A stretch of DNA of 64,000 nucleotides from Leifsonia williamsii (GCF_030433685.1 NZ_JAROCF010000001.1:496001-560000), one strand, 5' to 3'. Shown: positions 45,330 through 54,056, counted from the first letter of the stretch. Program-made: numbers and translations. The notes: a model not told the origin generated them from the letters alone.

Positions 45330-46292
45330 CTAGCCGACCCAGGTCGAGAGGAGGGCATCCCAGTCCGACTGGAAGCGCGCCAGGCCGAAGCGCTCCAGCG
45401 CCCACTCGCGCGCCATCTCGCCCGAGCTGCGGCCGCGCTCCGGGTCATCGATGAAGGCGCGCACGGCCGCGTGCAGCTCGCGCACGTCCGTCGAGATCGC
45501 GCCGACGCCGGGGACGACGGCGCGACGCGCGTCCGTCGTGTCGAGCGCGACCACGGGCATCCCCGCTGTCATCGCCTCGATCAGCGACAGCCCCAGCGAC
45601 GTCCATCGGTTGGGGTGGATGTACACGCTGCGCCTGCCCAGCTCGGCGAAGAGCTGCGGAGCGGGGAGGTCGCCGGCGGCCGTCACCCGGTCGGGCCCGA
45701 GGCCGAGGGCCTGGGCGAGACCGTCGACCTGCATCCCGAAGACGTCGACCGGCGCGATGGCCGCGAAGCCGCCCAGCAGGTCGCTGCCGGTGACCCGCCA
45801 GCGCCGCACCGGCTCGTTGATCACGGCCGCCGACCGCGCCAGCTCGCCGGTGTAGAAGCTTCCGTAGTCCACGACGCCGTGCTCGATCACGACCGTGCGC
45901 GTCGAACCGGTGTCCCAGAACAGCGCGTTGAAGTGCGTCACGTGCGCGATGATCAGGTCGTCGCGGTCGGCGAGTGGATGCCGGGAGGTCGGCACATCAT
46001 CCCGCGGAGTGTTGTGCTCCACGAAGATCACCGGCACATCGACACCGGGGCGCTTACCGGTGCGCTCCTCCAACCAGTCCAGCTCCTCCAGCCGCTGCAC
46101 CACCGCGACGTCGAAGTCGGTCCCGGCGAGCTGGTCCTCCGGCACGTCCTGCGCGCGCGGCCAGTCGCGCGCTCCGACCGCGCCGTCCCCCTGGCTGTTC
46201 ACCGGCAGGAGGTAGGTGTGGCGGCCGCGCACGAACGCGTCCATCCACCCGCCGTGCACCTGCCAGACGAGGATCCGCAGCGCCCGGCTCAC
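45330..46292 (-). CDS. glycosyltransferase (GT-B, family 4-like)
   Basis: The 320-residue enzyme opens with LRILVWQVHGGWMDAFVRG and has HPNRWTSLGLSLIEAMTAGMPVVA (in parts, about residue 222), the nucleotide-sugar-binding glutamate region of GT4 enzymes. The GTG start overlaps the upstream gene by four bases. Acceptor and sugar are unknown; the compact N-terminal domain differs from polysaccharide GT4s. Confidence 0.82.
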   Translation of the reverse strand: MSRALRILVWQVHGGWMDAFVRGRHTYLLPVNSQGDGAVGARDWPRAQDVPEDQLAGTDFDVAVVQRLEELDWLEERTGKRPGVDVPVIFVEHNTPRDDVPTSRHPLADRDDLIIAHVTHFNALFWDTGSTRTVVIEHGVVDYGSFYTGELARSAAVINEPVRRWRVTGSDLLGGFAAIAPVDVFGMQVDGLAQALGLGPDRVTAAGDLPAPQLFAELGRRSVYIHPNRWTSLGLSLIEAMTAGMPVVALDTTDARRAVVPGVGAISTDVRELHAAVRAFIDDPERGRSSGEMAREWALERFGLARFQSDWDALLSTWVG

Positions 46293-46924
46293 AGGCGCGA
46301 CCCCGTTCCAGGGTGTCCGCCGAGTTCGATCGGCCCGGTCAGCGGCGCCGGCTCGCGCACATCGCCCTCCTCGTGGCCCGCCGACACGCCGGCGTGGAGG
46401 TGCCCCGCGACCCCGTGCTGCGCGGTATGCGGCTCCTTCTTCTCGGTCAGCCGGCCGCAGTACGGGCACAGGTAGCCGTCACCGTTGCGCGCCTCCCCGT
46501 CGAGCTCGTAGAGCAGCGCGTCGTCGGAGCCGCGGCCGGCGAAGGCGAACTCGAGGTACGCAGGCCGCTCCAGCGACGGGATGGGCACCCGCATCCGCTC
46601 GAAGGGCCTCCCGTCATCGTCCAGCGGGATCCACAGCTTGAGGTCCGGGCTGGTCCCGAAGATCGTGCCGTGCTTGTCGACCCGGCCGAGCCGGTGGTCG
46701 TCGCGCACGTGCAGCACGTGGCCATGGCGGATCATGTCGCGCGGGAGGGCCTGGTACGTCTCCGGCATCCCGTAAGCGATCGCGCCGCGGCGCAGGCGGG
46801 CGAAGCCCTCCTCGGTGTCGTCGCCCATCACCACGAACGCGGGCGCCTCCGGGCGGCGCAGGACGATGGCGGTGCCCCCGGACGGGCCGTCGGAGATCAG
46901 GATCAGGACGGCCGTGGCCTCCAT
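46289..46924 (-). CDS. hypothetical protein with CPYCG motif, paralogue of the 47344-47832 product
   Basis: The 211-residue protein has an N-terminal domain that aligns with the product of 47344-47832 (both carry ATAVL near the start and RVPIPSL later) plus a C-terminal zinc-type CPYCG near residue 154. Start 46924 is chosen because it matches the paralogue's start; ATG 46948 is an alternative. Function unknown. Confidence 0.65.
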   Translation of the reverse strand: MEATAVLILISDGPSGGTAIVLRRPEAPAFVVMGDDTEEGFARLRRGAIAYGMPETYQALPRDMIRHGHVLHVRDDHRLGRVDKHGTIFGTSPDLKLWIPLDDDGRPFERMRVPIPSLERPAYLEFAFAGRGSDDALLYELDGEARNGDGYLCPYCGRLTEKKEPHTAQHGVAGHLHAGVSAGHEEGDVREPAPLTGPIELGGHPGTGSRL

Positions 46925-46940
46925 CACCCCGGGTGGGGCC

Positions 46941-47363
46941 TCACGCATGCGCCACCGACACCAGTTCGGCCTCGCTCGCGCCGACCGCCGCGTCGAAACG
47001 CTCGCGCCAGACGCGCGCGGCCTGATCGAGCAGGCCGTCCGCGAGCCGGCCGACGACCTCCACGTCGCCGATCAGCGGCTCGCCGTCGGCGGTGCGGGCG
47101 ACGACCGTGCCGCGCAGCAGCCAGGCGAAGTGCGCCTCGTCGCGGTGGAACCGGGCGAGCTGCCGCGCGATCCACTCGGCGGCGGGGAGGCTCCACCACT
47201 CCTCCGGGTCGAGCGGACGGGCGGCGAGCCCCGGCAAGCTCAGCCCGGTCTCCGGGTCGGCGCTGCCCCCGACGATGTCGGCCGCGTAGCCCTGCGAGAA
47301 CCGCACGAACAGCGGGCGATCGGCGTCGAACATGCGCTCGATCTCAGACAGCTGATAGAGCAT
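46941..47363 (-). CDS. DUF6098 family protein
   Basis: The 140-residue protein shows the family pattern LFVRFSQGYAAD, SADPETGLSLPGLAARPLDPEEWW and WIARQLARF. DUF6098 proteins are small actinobacterial proteins of unknown function. It overlaps the upstream gene by 20 bases. Confidence 0.85.
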   Translation of the reverse strand: MLYQLSEIERMFDADRPLFVRFSQGYAADIVGGSADPETGLSLPGLAARPLDPEEWWSLPAAEWIARQLARFHRDEAHFAWLLRGTVVARTADGEPLIGDVEVVGRLADGLLDQAARVWRERFDAAVGASEAELVSVAHA

Positions 47364-47832
47364 CCACTCCTCCTCCCACGAACGCGGGCGTCGTCGCCAC
47401 GCGGTAGCGGCACTCCGTGCGCGACTGCGTCGCCAGCTCGTACTCGTGCCACGACGCCCGGTCGAGCGACGGGATGGGGACGCGCACGCGATCGTACGCC
47501 TCCCCGCTCTCGGTCCACGGCACGAAGGCGACCGCGTCGACCGCGCCGAACAGCGAGGCGGAGTTCGCGAACCGCGCCTGCGCGAAGGTCTCGGGAGACA
47601 CGGCGATCACCGCCGCCGACTCGGCCGGGAACTCGTCCCACGACACCTGCCGGTAGGGCTCGGGGAGGCCGTGGCCGCCCGGGCCCTTGCGCAGCCGGAC
47701 GAACGTGTCCTTGGCGTCGAAGATGTCGAGCCGCAGCGACGACGGCACCTCGCCGCCGACCAGCACCGCGACGGGGGTGCGCGCGTGCCGGGGCAGCATC
47801 AGCAGGACCGCTGTCGCGGTCAGAGTACTCAT
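47344..47832 (-). CDS. hypothetical protein, first gene of the DUF6098 cassette
   Basis: The 162-residue protein begins MSTLTATAVLLMLPRHARTP and contains YDRVRVPIPSLDRASWHEYEL, a stretch shared with the CPYCG protein two genes downstream. The C-terminus overlaps DUF6098. I know no function; the tight overlaps suggest that all four products work together. Confidence 0.65.
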   Translation of the reverse strand: MSTLTATAVLLMLPRHARTPVAVLVGGEVPSSLRLDIFDAKDTFVRLRKGPGGHGLPEPYRQVSWDEFPAESAAVIAVSPETFAQARFANSASLFGAVDAVAFVPWTESGEAYDRVRVPIPSLDRASWHEYELATQSRTECRYRVATTPAFVGGGVDALSAV

Positions 47833-47909
47833 GGAAGCAACGGTAAAGAGGTGGACGTTGCTCCCCCAGGGATTGACGAGGCGTTCGAACCGTGCGTTCG
47901 AGCAGCCAC

Positions 47910-48227
47910 TCAGTTCGGGAGGTGCAGGTCGACCTGATCCTCGGACATCACGACCATGCCGCCGGTGCGCTGCGAGGTGTGCATGAGCGCCTCCAGCCAC
48001 TGCGGGTTGATCGCGGGCGGCCGGCTGCCGCTGAACTGGAACGCGAGGGGCACCTCGCGGCTGATCCAGAGCGAGACGCGGCCGGAGCCCTGCTCGACGG
48101 GCACATCCCAGTTGAGGAGGAAGCTCTCGTGGCGGCGCAGCTTGGCGACGATGGCGAGCTTGACGTGGCTCAGCACGCGGTCGTCGAGGTCATACTCCTG
48201 ACCAGCGCCGTAGACGAGTTTTCCCAT
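47910..48227 (-). CDS. DUF7882 family protein
   Basis: The 105-residue protein matches a family common in Microbacteriaceae and often mislabelled as DNA ligase: MGKLVYGAG at the start, LSHVKLAIVAKLRRHESFLLNWD, SGRVSLWISREVPLAFQFSGS. No ligase motif is present. The sequence CACTAT lies seven bases before the ATG, so it may be leaderless. Confidence 0.88.
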   Translation of the reverse strand: MGKLVYGAGQEYDLDDRVLSHVKLAIVAKLRRHESFLLNWDVPVEQGSGRVSLWISREVPLAFQFSGSRPPAINPQWLEALMHTSQRTGGMVVMSEDQVDLHLPN

Positions 48228-48784
48228 GGAACACATAGTGCCCTAAGGAGCTGGGCCGCCGCTGCGCCGTTCCAGGGGATTGACACGGGGGTGTTTGCTC
48301 AGTACGCCCTCGGCGGCCTGGACGCCAGGCGTTGACAAGGCGGGAGGCGTGGCACTGCCCGGCGCGCGTGGCGGCGCAGCGGCGGCGCGGCTAAGCGCGC
48401 TTTCGATGTGGGAACGTTGCCACCTCCAACTACCCATCGATATGGCCCGACATGCCGCCATCGGACGTCGGCCCACGGCGTGTTGTGCCACATCGTTGAG
48501 CCCGCTTCGCGCTCCAACGGCCCAGGTTGCTGACCCGCCCGACGGACATGCCACGCCCGCGGCGCCGCCGTCGACGCTCGCCGGACCACCGCGCCGCCGC
48601 TATGCTGCGTCACCTCCCACGCCCGACCACCCGCGCCGCCGCTACGTCGGCACCTCGGTCGACCTTCGCCCGACCACCCGCGCCGTCACTGCGCTCGTGG
48701 CGCCTCCGTCGACCCCAGCGAGGGCAGCCGCGCCACTACGCCCCGGCGCCGCCATCGACCCCAGCGGGACCACCCGCGCCCCCA
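48228..48784. other. 557-bp region with operator-like site and degenerate repeats
   Basis: No gene is supported. It holds one LacI-type operator-like site (48408-48423) and, from about 48562, degenerate 47-bp tandem repeats that run into the end of the LacI gene. Open frames here are long only because of GC bias. Confidence 0.6.
48408..48423. promoter_or_regulatory. operator-like site for the sugar LacI regulator
   Basis: GTGGGAACGTTGCCAC is a near-perfect 16-bp palindrome (one mismatched pair) that matches two sites near the sugar transporter genes. It lies downstream of the regulator gene, about 180 bases upstream of the DUF7882 gene. Confidence 0.5.
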
Positions 48785-48815
48785 CTACGCCCGCGGCGCC
48801 GCCGTCGACCCCCGA
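48562..48815. repeat. degenerate tandem repeat of about 47 bp
   Basis: About five diverged units, each with a GTCGAC-like block and GACCACCCGCGCC, spaced 44-50 bp. The last unit overlaps the final codons of the LacI gene. Confidence 0.65.
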
Positions 48816-49816
48816 GGGAGCACCTGCGCCTCCAGCACGATCCGCTGGGGGTCGGCGGAGGGATTCGCGATGCGGACCAGCAGGCGGTCGAGGGCGGTCT
48901 CGCCGAGGGCGACCGCGTCCTGCGCGACCGCGGTGATGCCGGGGTTCACCATGCTCATCCACTCGGAGTCGTCGAAGGAGACCACGCTGACGTCGTCGGG
49001 GATGCGCAGGCCGAGATCGTTGGTGGCGCGCCAGACGCCCTCCGCGAGGAGGTTGTTGGCGGCGAAGATGGCCGTCGGGTGGTCGCGGCGGGCCAGGATG
49101 TCGATGGCCGAGCGGCGGGCGCCGTCGGCGTCCCACCCGGCGGCGATGACGAGGGCGGGGTCGGCTTCGATGCCCGACTCCTCGAGGGAGCGGCGGTAGC
49201 CGGCGGCGCGCTCGCCACCGGTGGTCCACGTGGTCTCGTCGATGAACAGGGCGATGCGGCGGTGCCCGAGGTCGATGAGGTGGTCGGTCATCCTGCGGGC
49301 GACGCCCGCGTTGTCGATGATGACGGCGTCCGCGTGGCCCTCGGAGAACTGCCGGTCGGCCTCGATGACGGGGATGTGCTGCCGCATCAGGTACGCGGAG
49401 ACGTCGCCGGAGAGCGGTGTCACGATCACGCCCGCCACGCGGGTGGCGACGAAGGCCCGGGCGGCGTCCATCTCGGCCTCGGTGGAGCCCTGGTCGTCGA
49501 CCAGCATCATCGTGTAACCCTCGCGGCGCGCGCGGGCGGCGATGCCGGCGGCGAGGTCGGCGTAGAAGGCGTTGCGGAGGTCGGAGACGAGCACGCCGAT
49601 GGTGCGGCTGTCCTGCTTGCGGAGGCTGCGCGCCATGGCATGCGGCACATACCCCAGCGCCTCCGCGGCGTCGAGCACGCGCTGCCGGACGCCTGCGGCC
49701 ACGTACCCCTCGCCGCTCAGCGCGCGCGAGGTCGTGGACTGCGACACGCCGGCCTCCCGCGCGACGTCCTTCAACGTCGCACGGCGGGGCACGCCCGCCT
49801 GCTCCAGCTCGCTCAT
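48785..49816 (-). CDS. LacI family transcriptional regulator of the sugar ABC locus
   Basis: The 343-residue repressor has a helix-turn-helix (LKDVAREAGVSQSTTSRALSG, about residues 15-35), hinge RSLRKQDSRTIGVLV and a sugar-binding domain with SFDDSEWM and VAQDAVALGETALDRLL near the end. GGAAGG precedes the ATG. The last residues RGSTAAPRA are encoded by the tandem repeat described separately. It most likely controls the permease and binding-protein genes on its right. Confidence 0.9.
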   Translation of the reverse strand: MSELEQAGVPRRATLKDVAREAGVSQSTTSRALSGEGYVAAGVRQRVLDAAEALGYVPHAMARSLRKQDSRTIGVLVSDLRNAFYADLAAGIAARARREGYTMMLVDDQGSTEAEMDAARAFVATRVAGVIVTPLSGDVSAYLMRQHIPVIEADRQFSEGHADAVIIDNAGVARRMTDHLIDLGHRRIALFIDETTWTTGGERAAGYRRSLEESGIEADPALVIAAGWDADGARRSAIDILARRDHPTAIFAANNLLAEGVWRATNDLGLRIPDDVSVVSFDDSEWMSMVNPGITAVAQDAVALGETALDRLLVRIANPSADPQRIVLEAQVLPRGSTAAPRA

Positions 49817-49937
49817 CGACACCCTTCCTCTCGCGCCCCCATCCCCGGACGCTCAGCGCGAATCCACACTAATGGGCGGCGGGCCGCGGGGATGGCGGGT
49901 GAAGGAATATGTGGATGGAGACGCCTGAGACCATGGA

Positions 49938-50165
49938 CTGCGGACGGAGACGCCGCGGCCCGTGGACTGTGGATGGGCGGCCAGAGCCGAGGGCTTGGAT
50001 TGACGCGCCGGAGGCCATCCACTGTGCACGGGGCGACCAAAGCCGGAGCGGTGGTCGGGCAGAGCACCGGCGTCCATCGGCTGTGGACGAGGTCGCAGAG
50101 CCGGGGCCTGTGGACAGAGACGCGGGAGCCGATCGGCTGTAGACGCGGACGCCAAGCCGCGGGGG
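49938..50165. repeat. degenerate tandem repeat of 27-32 bp, about eight units
   Basis: Units begin with CTGTGGACG-like sequence, at 49938, 49967, 49994, 50022, 50049, 50081, 50108 and 50137. They share an AGAGCCGGGG-like middle. Units are 27-32 bp and diverged, without spacers. Confidence 0.7.
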
Positions 50166-50344
50166 TGGATCACCAGAAACTGCGCGGCCGAACTGCGGAC
50201 GCGCGCTTGCAAGTCTGCGGCCCCGGGCCGCCCTCCCCCGGGGCAGACACGCCTCCCCCCGCGGTGTACCGTCCGTGCCGGAAGCAAAGGGTGCCCTGTG
50301 CCCCGTCAGGCCCGGAGCGGGCACGGCCGGGGCGGGCGGTCCGG

Positions 50345-50398
50345 TTGCGTCTCGGCAGTCGAGGCCTTATGCTCGCCGTGATGTGGTAACGATGCCAC
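50345..50398 (+). promoter_or_regulatory. promoter and LacI-type operator of the sugar permease operon
   Basis: TTGCGT and TATGCT are separated by 17 bp, a good sigma-70-like promoter. The operator-like GTGGTAACGATGCCAC (50383-50398) begins nine bases after the -10 box, over the likely transcription start, so a bound repressor would block initiation or elongation. Confidence 0.75.
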
Positions 50399-50472
50399 AT
50401 CCTGCTGGCGCAGGGCCGCGGGGGCGTGAGCCGACCGGGCGCCGCGCAGGCGGAAGGATCGAAAGGGCGGCG

Positions 50473-50520
50473 ATGAGGATCACCGAGCTCGACGATGCTG
50501 CAGGCGAGGGAGGCCGCTGA
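50473..50520 (+). CDS. possible 15-codon leader peptide
   Basis: A short open frame MRITELDDAAGEGGR has GAAAGGG just upstream, and its stop overlaps the permease ATG by one base (TGATG). It could couple translation. The permease also has its own GGGAGG site, so this peptide may be chance. Confidence 0.3.
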   Translation: MRITELDDAAGEGGR

Positions 50521-51485
50521 TGGCCGTCCTGACCGAAACGTCCCGCAAGGCGCGCACGGACGCGCGCAAGCCCGGGAAGAAGCGCGTCACCAAGTACAAC
50601 AAGCGCGAGGCGATCGCGGGCTACCTGTTCATCAGCCCCTGGATCGTCGGCTTCCTGGTGTTCACGCTCGGCGCGATGCTGTACAGCCTCTACATCTCGT
50701 TCAGCAACTACAACCTGGCGACCAACAGCGCCACTCCGGCCGGCGTCGACAACTACGCCGAGCTGTTCAATGACCCGAAGGTCGGGCTCTCGCTCGGCAA
50801 CACCCTCTTCTACGCGGTGATGGCGGTTCCGCTGGAGATCATCTTCGCGCTCGTCCTCGCACTGCTGCTCAACTGGGTCGGCCGCGGGGCGGGCGTCTTC
50901 CGCACCCTCTACTACCTGCCGAAGATGACGCCGGCGGTGGCGACGGCCTCCATCTTCCTGCTGCTGCTCAACGGCAACACGGGCGCGATCAACCGGTTCC
51001 TCGCGATCTTCGGCATCGACGGCCCGCAGTGGCTCATCGACCCGAACTGGGTGAAGCCGTCGATCGTCCTCATGACGCTGTGGGGCGTCAGCGGCACGAT
51101 GGTGATCTTCCTCGCCGCGCTCAAGAACGTGCCGCGCGACCTCTACGAGGTGGCGTCGCTCGACGGAGCAGGGCCCATCCGGCAGTTCTTCACCATCACC
51201 ATCCCGATGATCTCGCCGGCGATCTTCTTCAACGTCGTCGTCCTGACCATCGCGGCGCTGCAGGTGTTCGACCAGGCGTACCTGCTGTTCTGGCGCGACC
51301 AGACGAACGCGTCTCCCGAGTCGTCCCTGTTCTACGGGGTCTACCTGTTCCAGCAGGCGTTCCGGCAGTTCAACTTCGGCTTCGCCGCCGCGATGGCCTG
51401 GCTGCTGTTCGTGATCATCCTCCTGATCACGCTCGTGCAGGTGAAGGTCAGCAACCGCCTCGTCTACTACGAAGGAGACAAGTGA
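50520..51485 (+). CDS. sugar ABC transporter permease (MalF-like)
   Basis: The 321-residue protein has six membrane helices and the cytoplasmic loop DLYEVASLDGAGPIRQFFTITIP (in parts, about residues 205-227), the EAA motif that contacts the ATPase. It belongs to the carbohydrate uptake CUT1 class. Its stop overlaps the next gene by one base. No ATPase gene is present, so a shared one elsewhere in the genome probably serves, as is usual in actinobacteria. Confidence 0.93.
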   Translation: MAVLTETSRKARTDARKPGKKRVTKYNKREAIAGYLFISPWIVGFLVFTLGAMLYSLYISFSNYNLATNSATPAGVDNYAELFNDPKVGLSLGNTLFYAVMAVPLEIIFALVLALLLNWVGRGAGVFRTLYYLPKMTPAVATASIFLLLLNGNTGAINRFLAIFGIDGPQWLIDPNWVKPSIVLMTLWGVSGTMVIFLAALKNVPRDLYEVASLDGAGPIRQFFTITIPMISPAIFFNVVVLTIAALQVFDQAYLLFWRDQTNASPESSLFYGVYLFQQAFRQFNFGFAAAMAWLLFVIILLITLVQVKVSNRLVYYEGDK

Positions 51486-52441
51486 TGTCGTCGGCAACAC
51501 AGTCCGCCCCCGCCGCGGCACCGCTCGCCTCCGAGGCGCAGGTCGCGACCGGCGCGCCCCGCCCCTCCGGACGTAAGAAGGAGGACCGCTGGTACAAGCC
51601 GAAGACGGTGATCGGCAAGACGATCCTCTGGATCGTGCTGATCGCGTTCGGCCTGCTGTTCCTCTACCCGTTCGCCTGGCTGCTCGCGTCGAGCCTCAAG
51701 CCGCGGCAGGAGGTGTTCGACAACTCCCTGTGGCCCAAGACGTTCACGCCGCAGAACTACGTGGAGGTGTGGAACCAGCTCCCGCTGCTGTCGTGGATCG
51801 GCAACAGCATCATCATCGCGGTGCTCGCCGCCGGCCTGGTCGCGATCTCGAGCTCGATCGTCGCGTTCGGGTTCGCGTACTTCAAGTTCCCGGGCCGCAC
51901 CCTCCTCTTCGGCCTCGTGCTCGCCACGATGATGCTGCCCGGTGCCGTCACGATGGTGCCGCAGTACCTCATCTGGAAGAACCTGGGACTGATCGGCACG
52001 TGGATACCGCTGTTCGGCATGAACCTGTTCGGCTCGGCCTTCTACATCTTCCTGCAGCGCCAGTTCTTCCTCGGGCTGCCGCGTGAACTGTTCGAGGCCG
52101 CCCGCCTCGACGGCGCGAGCTACTGGAAGCTGTTCACGAAGATCGCGCTGCCGCTCAGCATCCCGTCGTTCATCATCATCTTCCTGTTCGAGTTCCAGGC
52201 CAGCTGGAACAACCTCCAGGCGGCGCTGATCTACCTGAACGCGGGAGGGGTCGAGGGCTTCACGGTCCCGCTCGGCATCTCGTACGCGATGACGACCTTC
52301 AGCCCGACCAATGGAGGCCACGGCGACTACCAGTACGTGATGGTCGCGAGCCTCATCGTGACGCTGCCGATGCTCCTGCTGTTCGCCTTCGGGCAGCGGT
52401 ACTTCATCGAGGGAGTCGCGACGCAGGGCCGCAAAGGCTGA
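51485..52441 (+). CDS. sugar ABC transporter permease (MalG-like)
   Basis: The 318-residue protein has a 40-residue polar leader, six membrane helices and the EAA motif ELFEAARLDGASYWKLFTKI (about residues 200-219). It forms the channel with the preceding permease. A strong hairpin follows the stop. Confidence 0.93.
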   Translation: MSSATQSAPAAAPLASEAQVATGAPRPSGRKKEDRWYKPKTVIGKTILWIVLIAFGLLFLYPFAWLLASSLKPRQEVFDNSLWPKTFTPQNYVEVWNQLPLLSWIGNSIIIAVLAAGLVAISSSIVAFGFAYFKFPGRTLLFGLVLATMMLPGAVTMVPQYLIWKNLGLIGTWIPLFGMNLFGSAFYIFLQRQFFLGLPRELFEAARLDGASYWKLFTKIALPLSIPSFIIIFLFEFQASWNNLQAALIYLNAGGVEGFTVPLGISYAMTTFSPTNGGHGDYQYVMVASLIVTLPMLLLFAFGQRYFIEGVATQGRKG

Positions 52442-52462
52442 GCGCTTCTCGCTCGCCTTGTG

Positions 52463-52499
52463 CCGGGCGCGACGGTTGGACATCAGCCGTCGCGCCCGG
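52463..52499 (+). terminator. hairpin terminator of the sugar permease operon
   Basis: Perfect 13-bp arms CCGGGCGCGACGG and its complement with an 11-base loop lie 21 bases beyond the stop, followed by TAACGTTT. Confidence 0.85.
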
Positions 52500-52595
52500 T
52501 AACGTTTAACCCCCCTAGCGACGATTCTCGGATCCAGCCGGCGGGTGGGAGGACCACCTGTACCGGGCCCGGAGCCCGAAATCGAAAGGATCGTC

Positions 52596-54056
52596 GTGAG
52601 GTCTCCCTCCACTTCTTCTTCATCGTCGTCTTCGTCGTCGCTTTTCGGGCAGCGCGACTTCCGGCTGCTGCTGGCCGGGCAGACGACCAGTCAGCTCGGC
52701 GCGCAGGTCAGCGGCGTCGCCATCCCGCTGCTCGCGGTCGCGACCCTCCACGCGTCGGCGTTCGAGGTGGGGCTGCTCGGCGCCGCCTCCACGATCGCGT
52801 TCGCCGTGCTCGGGCTGCCCGCCGGCGCGTGGATCGACCGCGTGCGGCGCCGGCCGGTGCTCGTCGCGAGCGATCTGGTGCGCGCGGTGCTGCTCGCGAC
52901 CATCCCGCTCGCGTGGATGCTCGGGGTGCTGAGCGTGTGGCAGCTACTGGTCGTCTCCCTCCTGGTCGGCGTCGCGCGCGTGTTCTTCGACGTCGGCTAC
53001 CGCTCATACCTGCCGGCGGTGATCGGCCGCGACCGCGTGCTCGCCGGCAACTCGTCGCTGGAATTCGTGCGCGCCTCCGGGCAGGTGGCAGGGCCGGCGC
53101 TGGGCGGGGTGCTGGTGGCGGCGCTCGGGGCCGCGCTGGTGGTGCTGGTGCAGGCGGTGACGTTCGCGGTGTCGGCGGCGTGCCTGCTGGGGATCCGGGC
53201 GCGGGAGGGGCGGGCGGGGGCCGCGGGGGCCTACGTGCTGCCTGCGCAGGCGGAAACGGAGGAGCGCGCCGCCTCCGTTTCCGACACCGATGGGCTTGTG
53301 CCGGAAACGGAGGAGATACGGCGGCCCGAGACGCGCGAGTCCTCCCTTCCCCGCGGACACGCCGAACCGGCGGAGGGCGCCGCCTCCGTTTCCGGCACGG
53401 CAGGAGGCGGTCGGCGGTCGCGCATGGGCGCCGACATCGCCGAGGGGCTTCGGGTCGTCTTCCACACTCGGGTGCTGCGGGCGACGGCGGTCGCCAGTGC
53501 GGTGAGCAACTTCGCGTTCGCGGTGGCGTCGGCGGTGAACATCGTGTTCCTGTCGCGGACGCTCGGGCTGCCTCCCGCGGTCATCGGCGTCGTCATCGCG
53601 GTCGGGTCGGTGACGGTCATGATCGGCGCGGCCTTCACCACGCGGCTCGCCGGCGCGGTGGGGTCCGCGCGGATCATCTGGCTGTCGCTGGCGGTCACGA
53701 CTCCGCTGTCGCTGGCGACTGCGTTCGCGCAGCCGGGATGGTGGACGCTGCTGGTGGTCGTCGGGATCGCCGCCGGGGAACTCGGGCAGATCGTGTACGC
53801 GATCACGAACGTCAGCCTCCGCCAGCAGATCGTCCCCGACCGCCTGCTCGGACGCGTGAATGCCACCATGCAGGTCGTCGTGATGGGCTTGTTCCCGCTC
53901 GGCGCGATCATCGGCGGGGTGCTGGGCGAGGTCATCGGGGCGCGCTGGACCGTGCTGGCGGCGGGGGTGCTGCTGCTGTGCTGCCCGATCCTCCTGGGGA
54001 AGGCGCTGCGCGGCGCGCGGGATGTGGAGGATGTGGTGGAGGTCGCGGCGGGCTGA
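52596..54056 (+). CDS. MFS transporter (EntS/drug-exporter type)
   Basis: The 486-residue protein has about twelve membrane helices. LLLAGQTTSQLGAQVSGVAIPLLA and AWIDRVRRRPVLVASDLVRA (in parts) are typical of the MFS group with EntS. The N-terminus has nine consecutive Ser. The central loop (about residues 205-285) is unusually long and is encoded by inverted repeats. The GTG start has AAAGGA six bases upstream. Its substrate is unknown. Confidence 0.85.
   Translation: MRSPSTSSSSSSSSSLFGQRDFRLLLAGQTTSQLGAQVSGVAIPLLAVATLHASAFEVGLLGAASTIAFAVLGLPAGAWIDRVRRRPVLVASDLVRAVLLATIPLAWMLGVLSVWQLLVVSLLVGVARVFFDVGYRSYLPAVIGRDRVLAGNSSLEFVRASGQVAGPALGGVLVAALGAALVVLVQAVTFAVSAACLLGIRAREGRAGAAGAYVLPAQAETEERAASVSDTDGLVPETEEIRRPETRESSLPRGHAEPAEGAASVSGTAGGGRRSRMGADIAEGLRVVFHTRVLRATAVASAVSNFAFAVASAVNIVFLSRTLGLPPAVIGVVIAVGSVTVMIGAAFTTRLAGAVGSARIIWLSLAVTTPLSLATAFAQPGWWTLLVVVGIAAGELGQIVYAITNVSLRQQIVPDRLLGRVNATMQVVVMGLFPLGAIIGGVLGEVIGARWTVLAAGVLLLCCPILLGKALRGARDVEDVVEVAAG
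53251..53398. repeat. inverted repeats of CGGAAACGGAGG inside the MFS gene
   Basis: The 12-mer CGGAAACGGAGG occurs at 53251-53262 and within 53298-53313, and its complement at 53272-53283 and within 53383-53398. The outer pair extends to a perfect 16-bp inverted repeat. All four lie in the long loop between the two halves of the transporter. Confidence 0.85.

Larger units (their letters stand above)
49817..50472. other. 655-bp region upstream of sugar permease operon
   Basis: No gene is supported. It contains the degenerate 28-bp repeats (49938-50165) and the promoter-operator of the permease operon (50345-50398). Confidence 0.6.

Noticed and set aside
47910-48227. Annotation as ATP-dependent DNA ligase
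   Set aside because: The family is sometimes labelled so, but the 105-residue protein has no ligase motif.
49938-50165. Possible origin with DnaA boxes (TGTGGAC-like motifs)
   Set aside because: The motifs are part of a degenerate tandem repeat, do not match TTGTCCACA, and no dnaA/dnaN genes are present.
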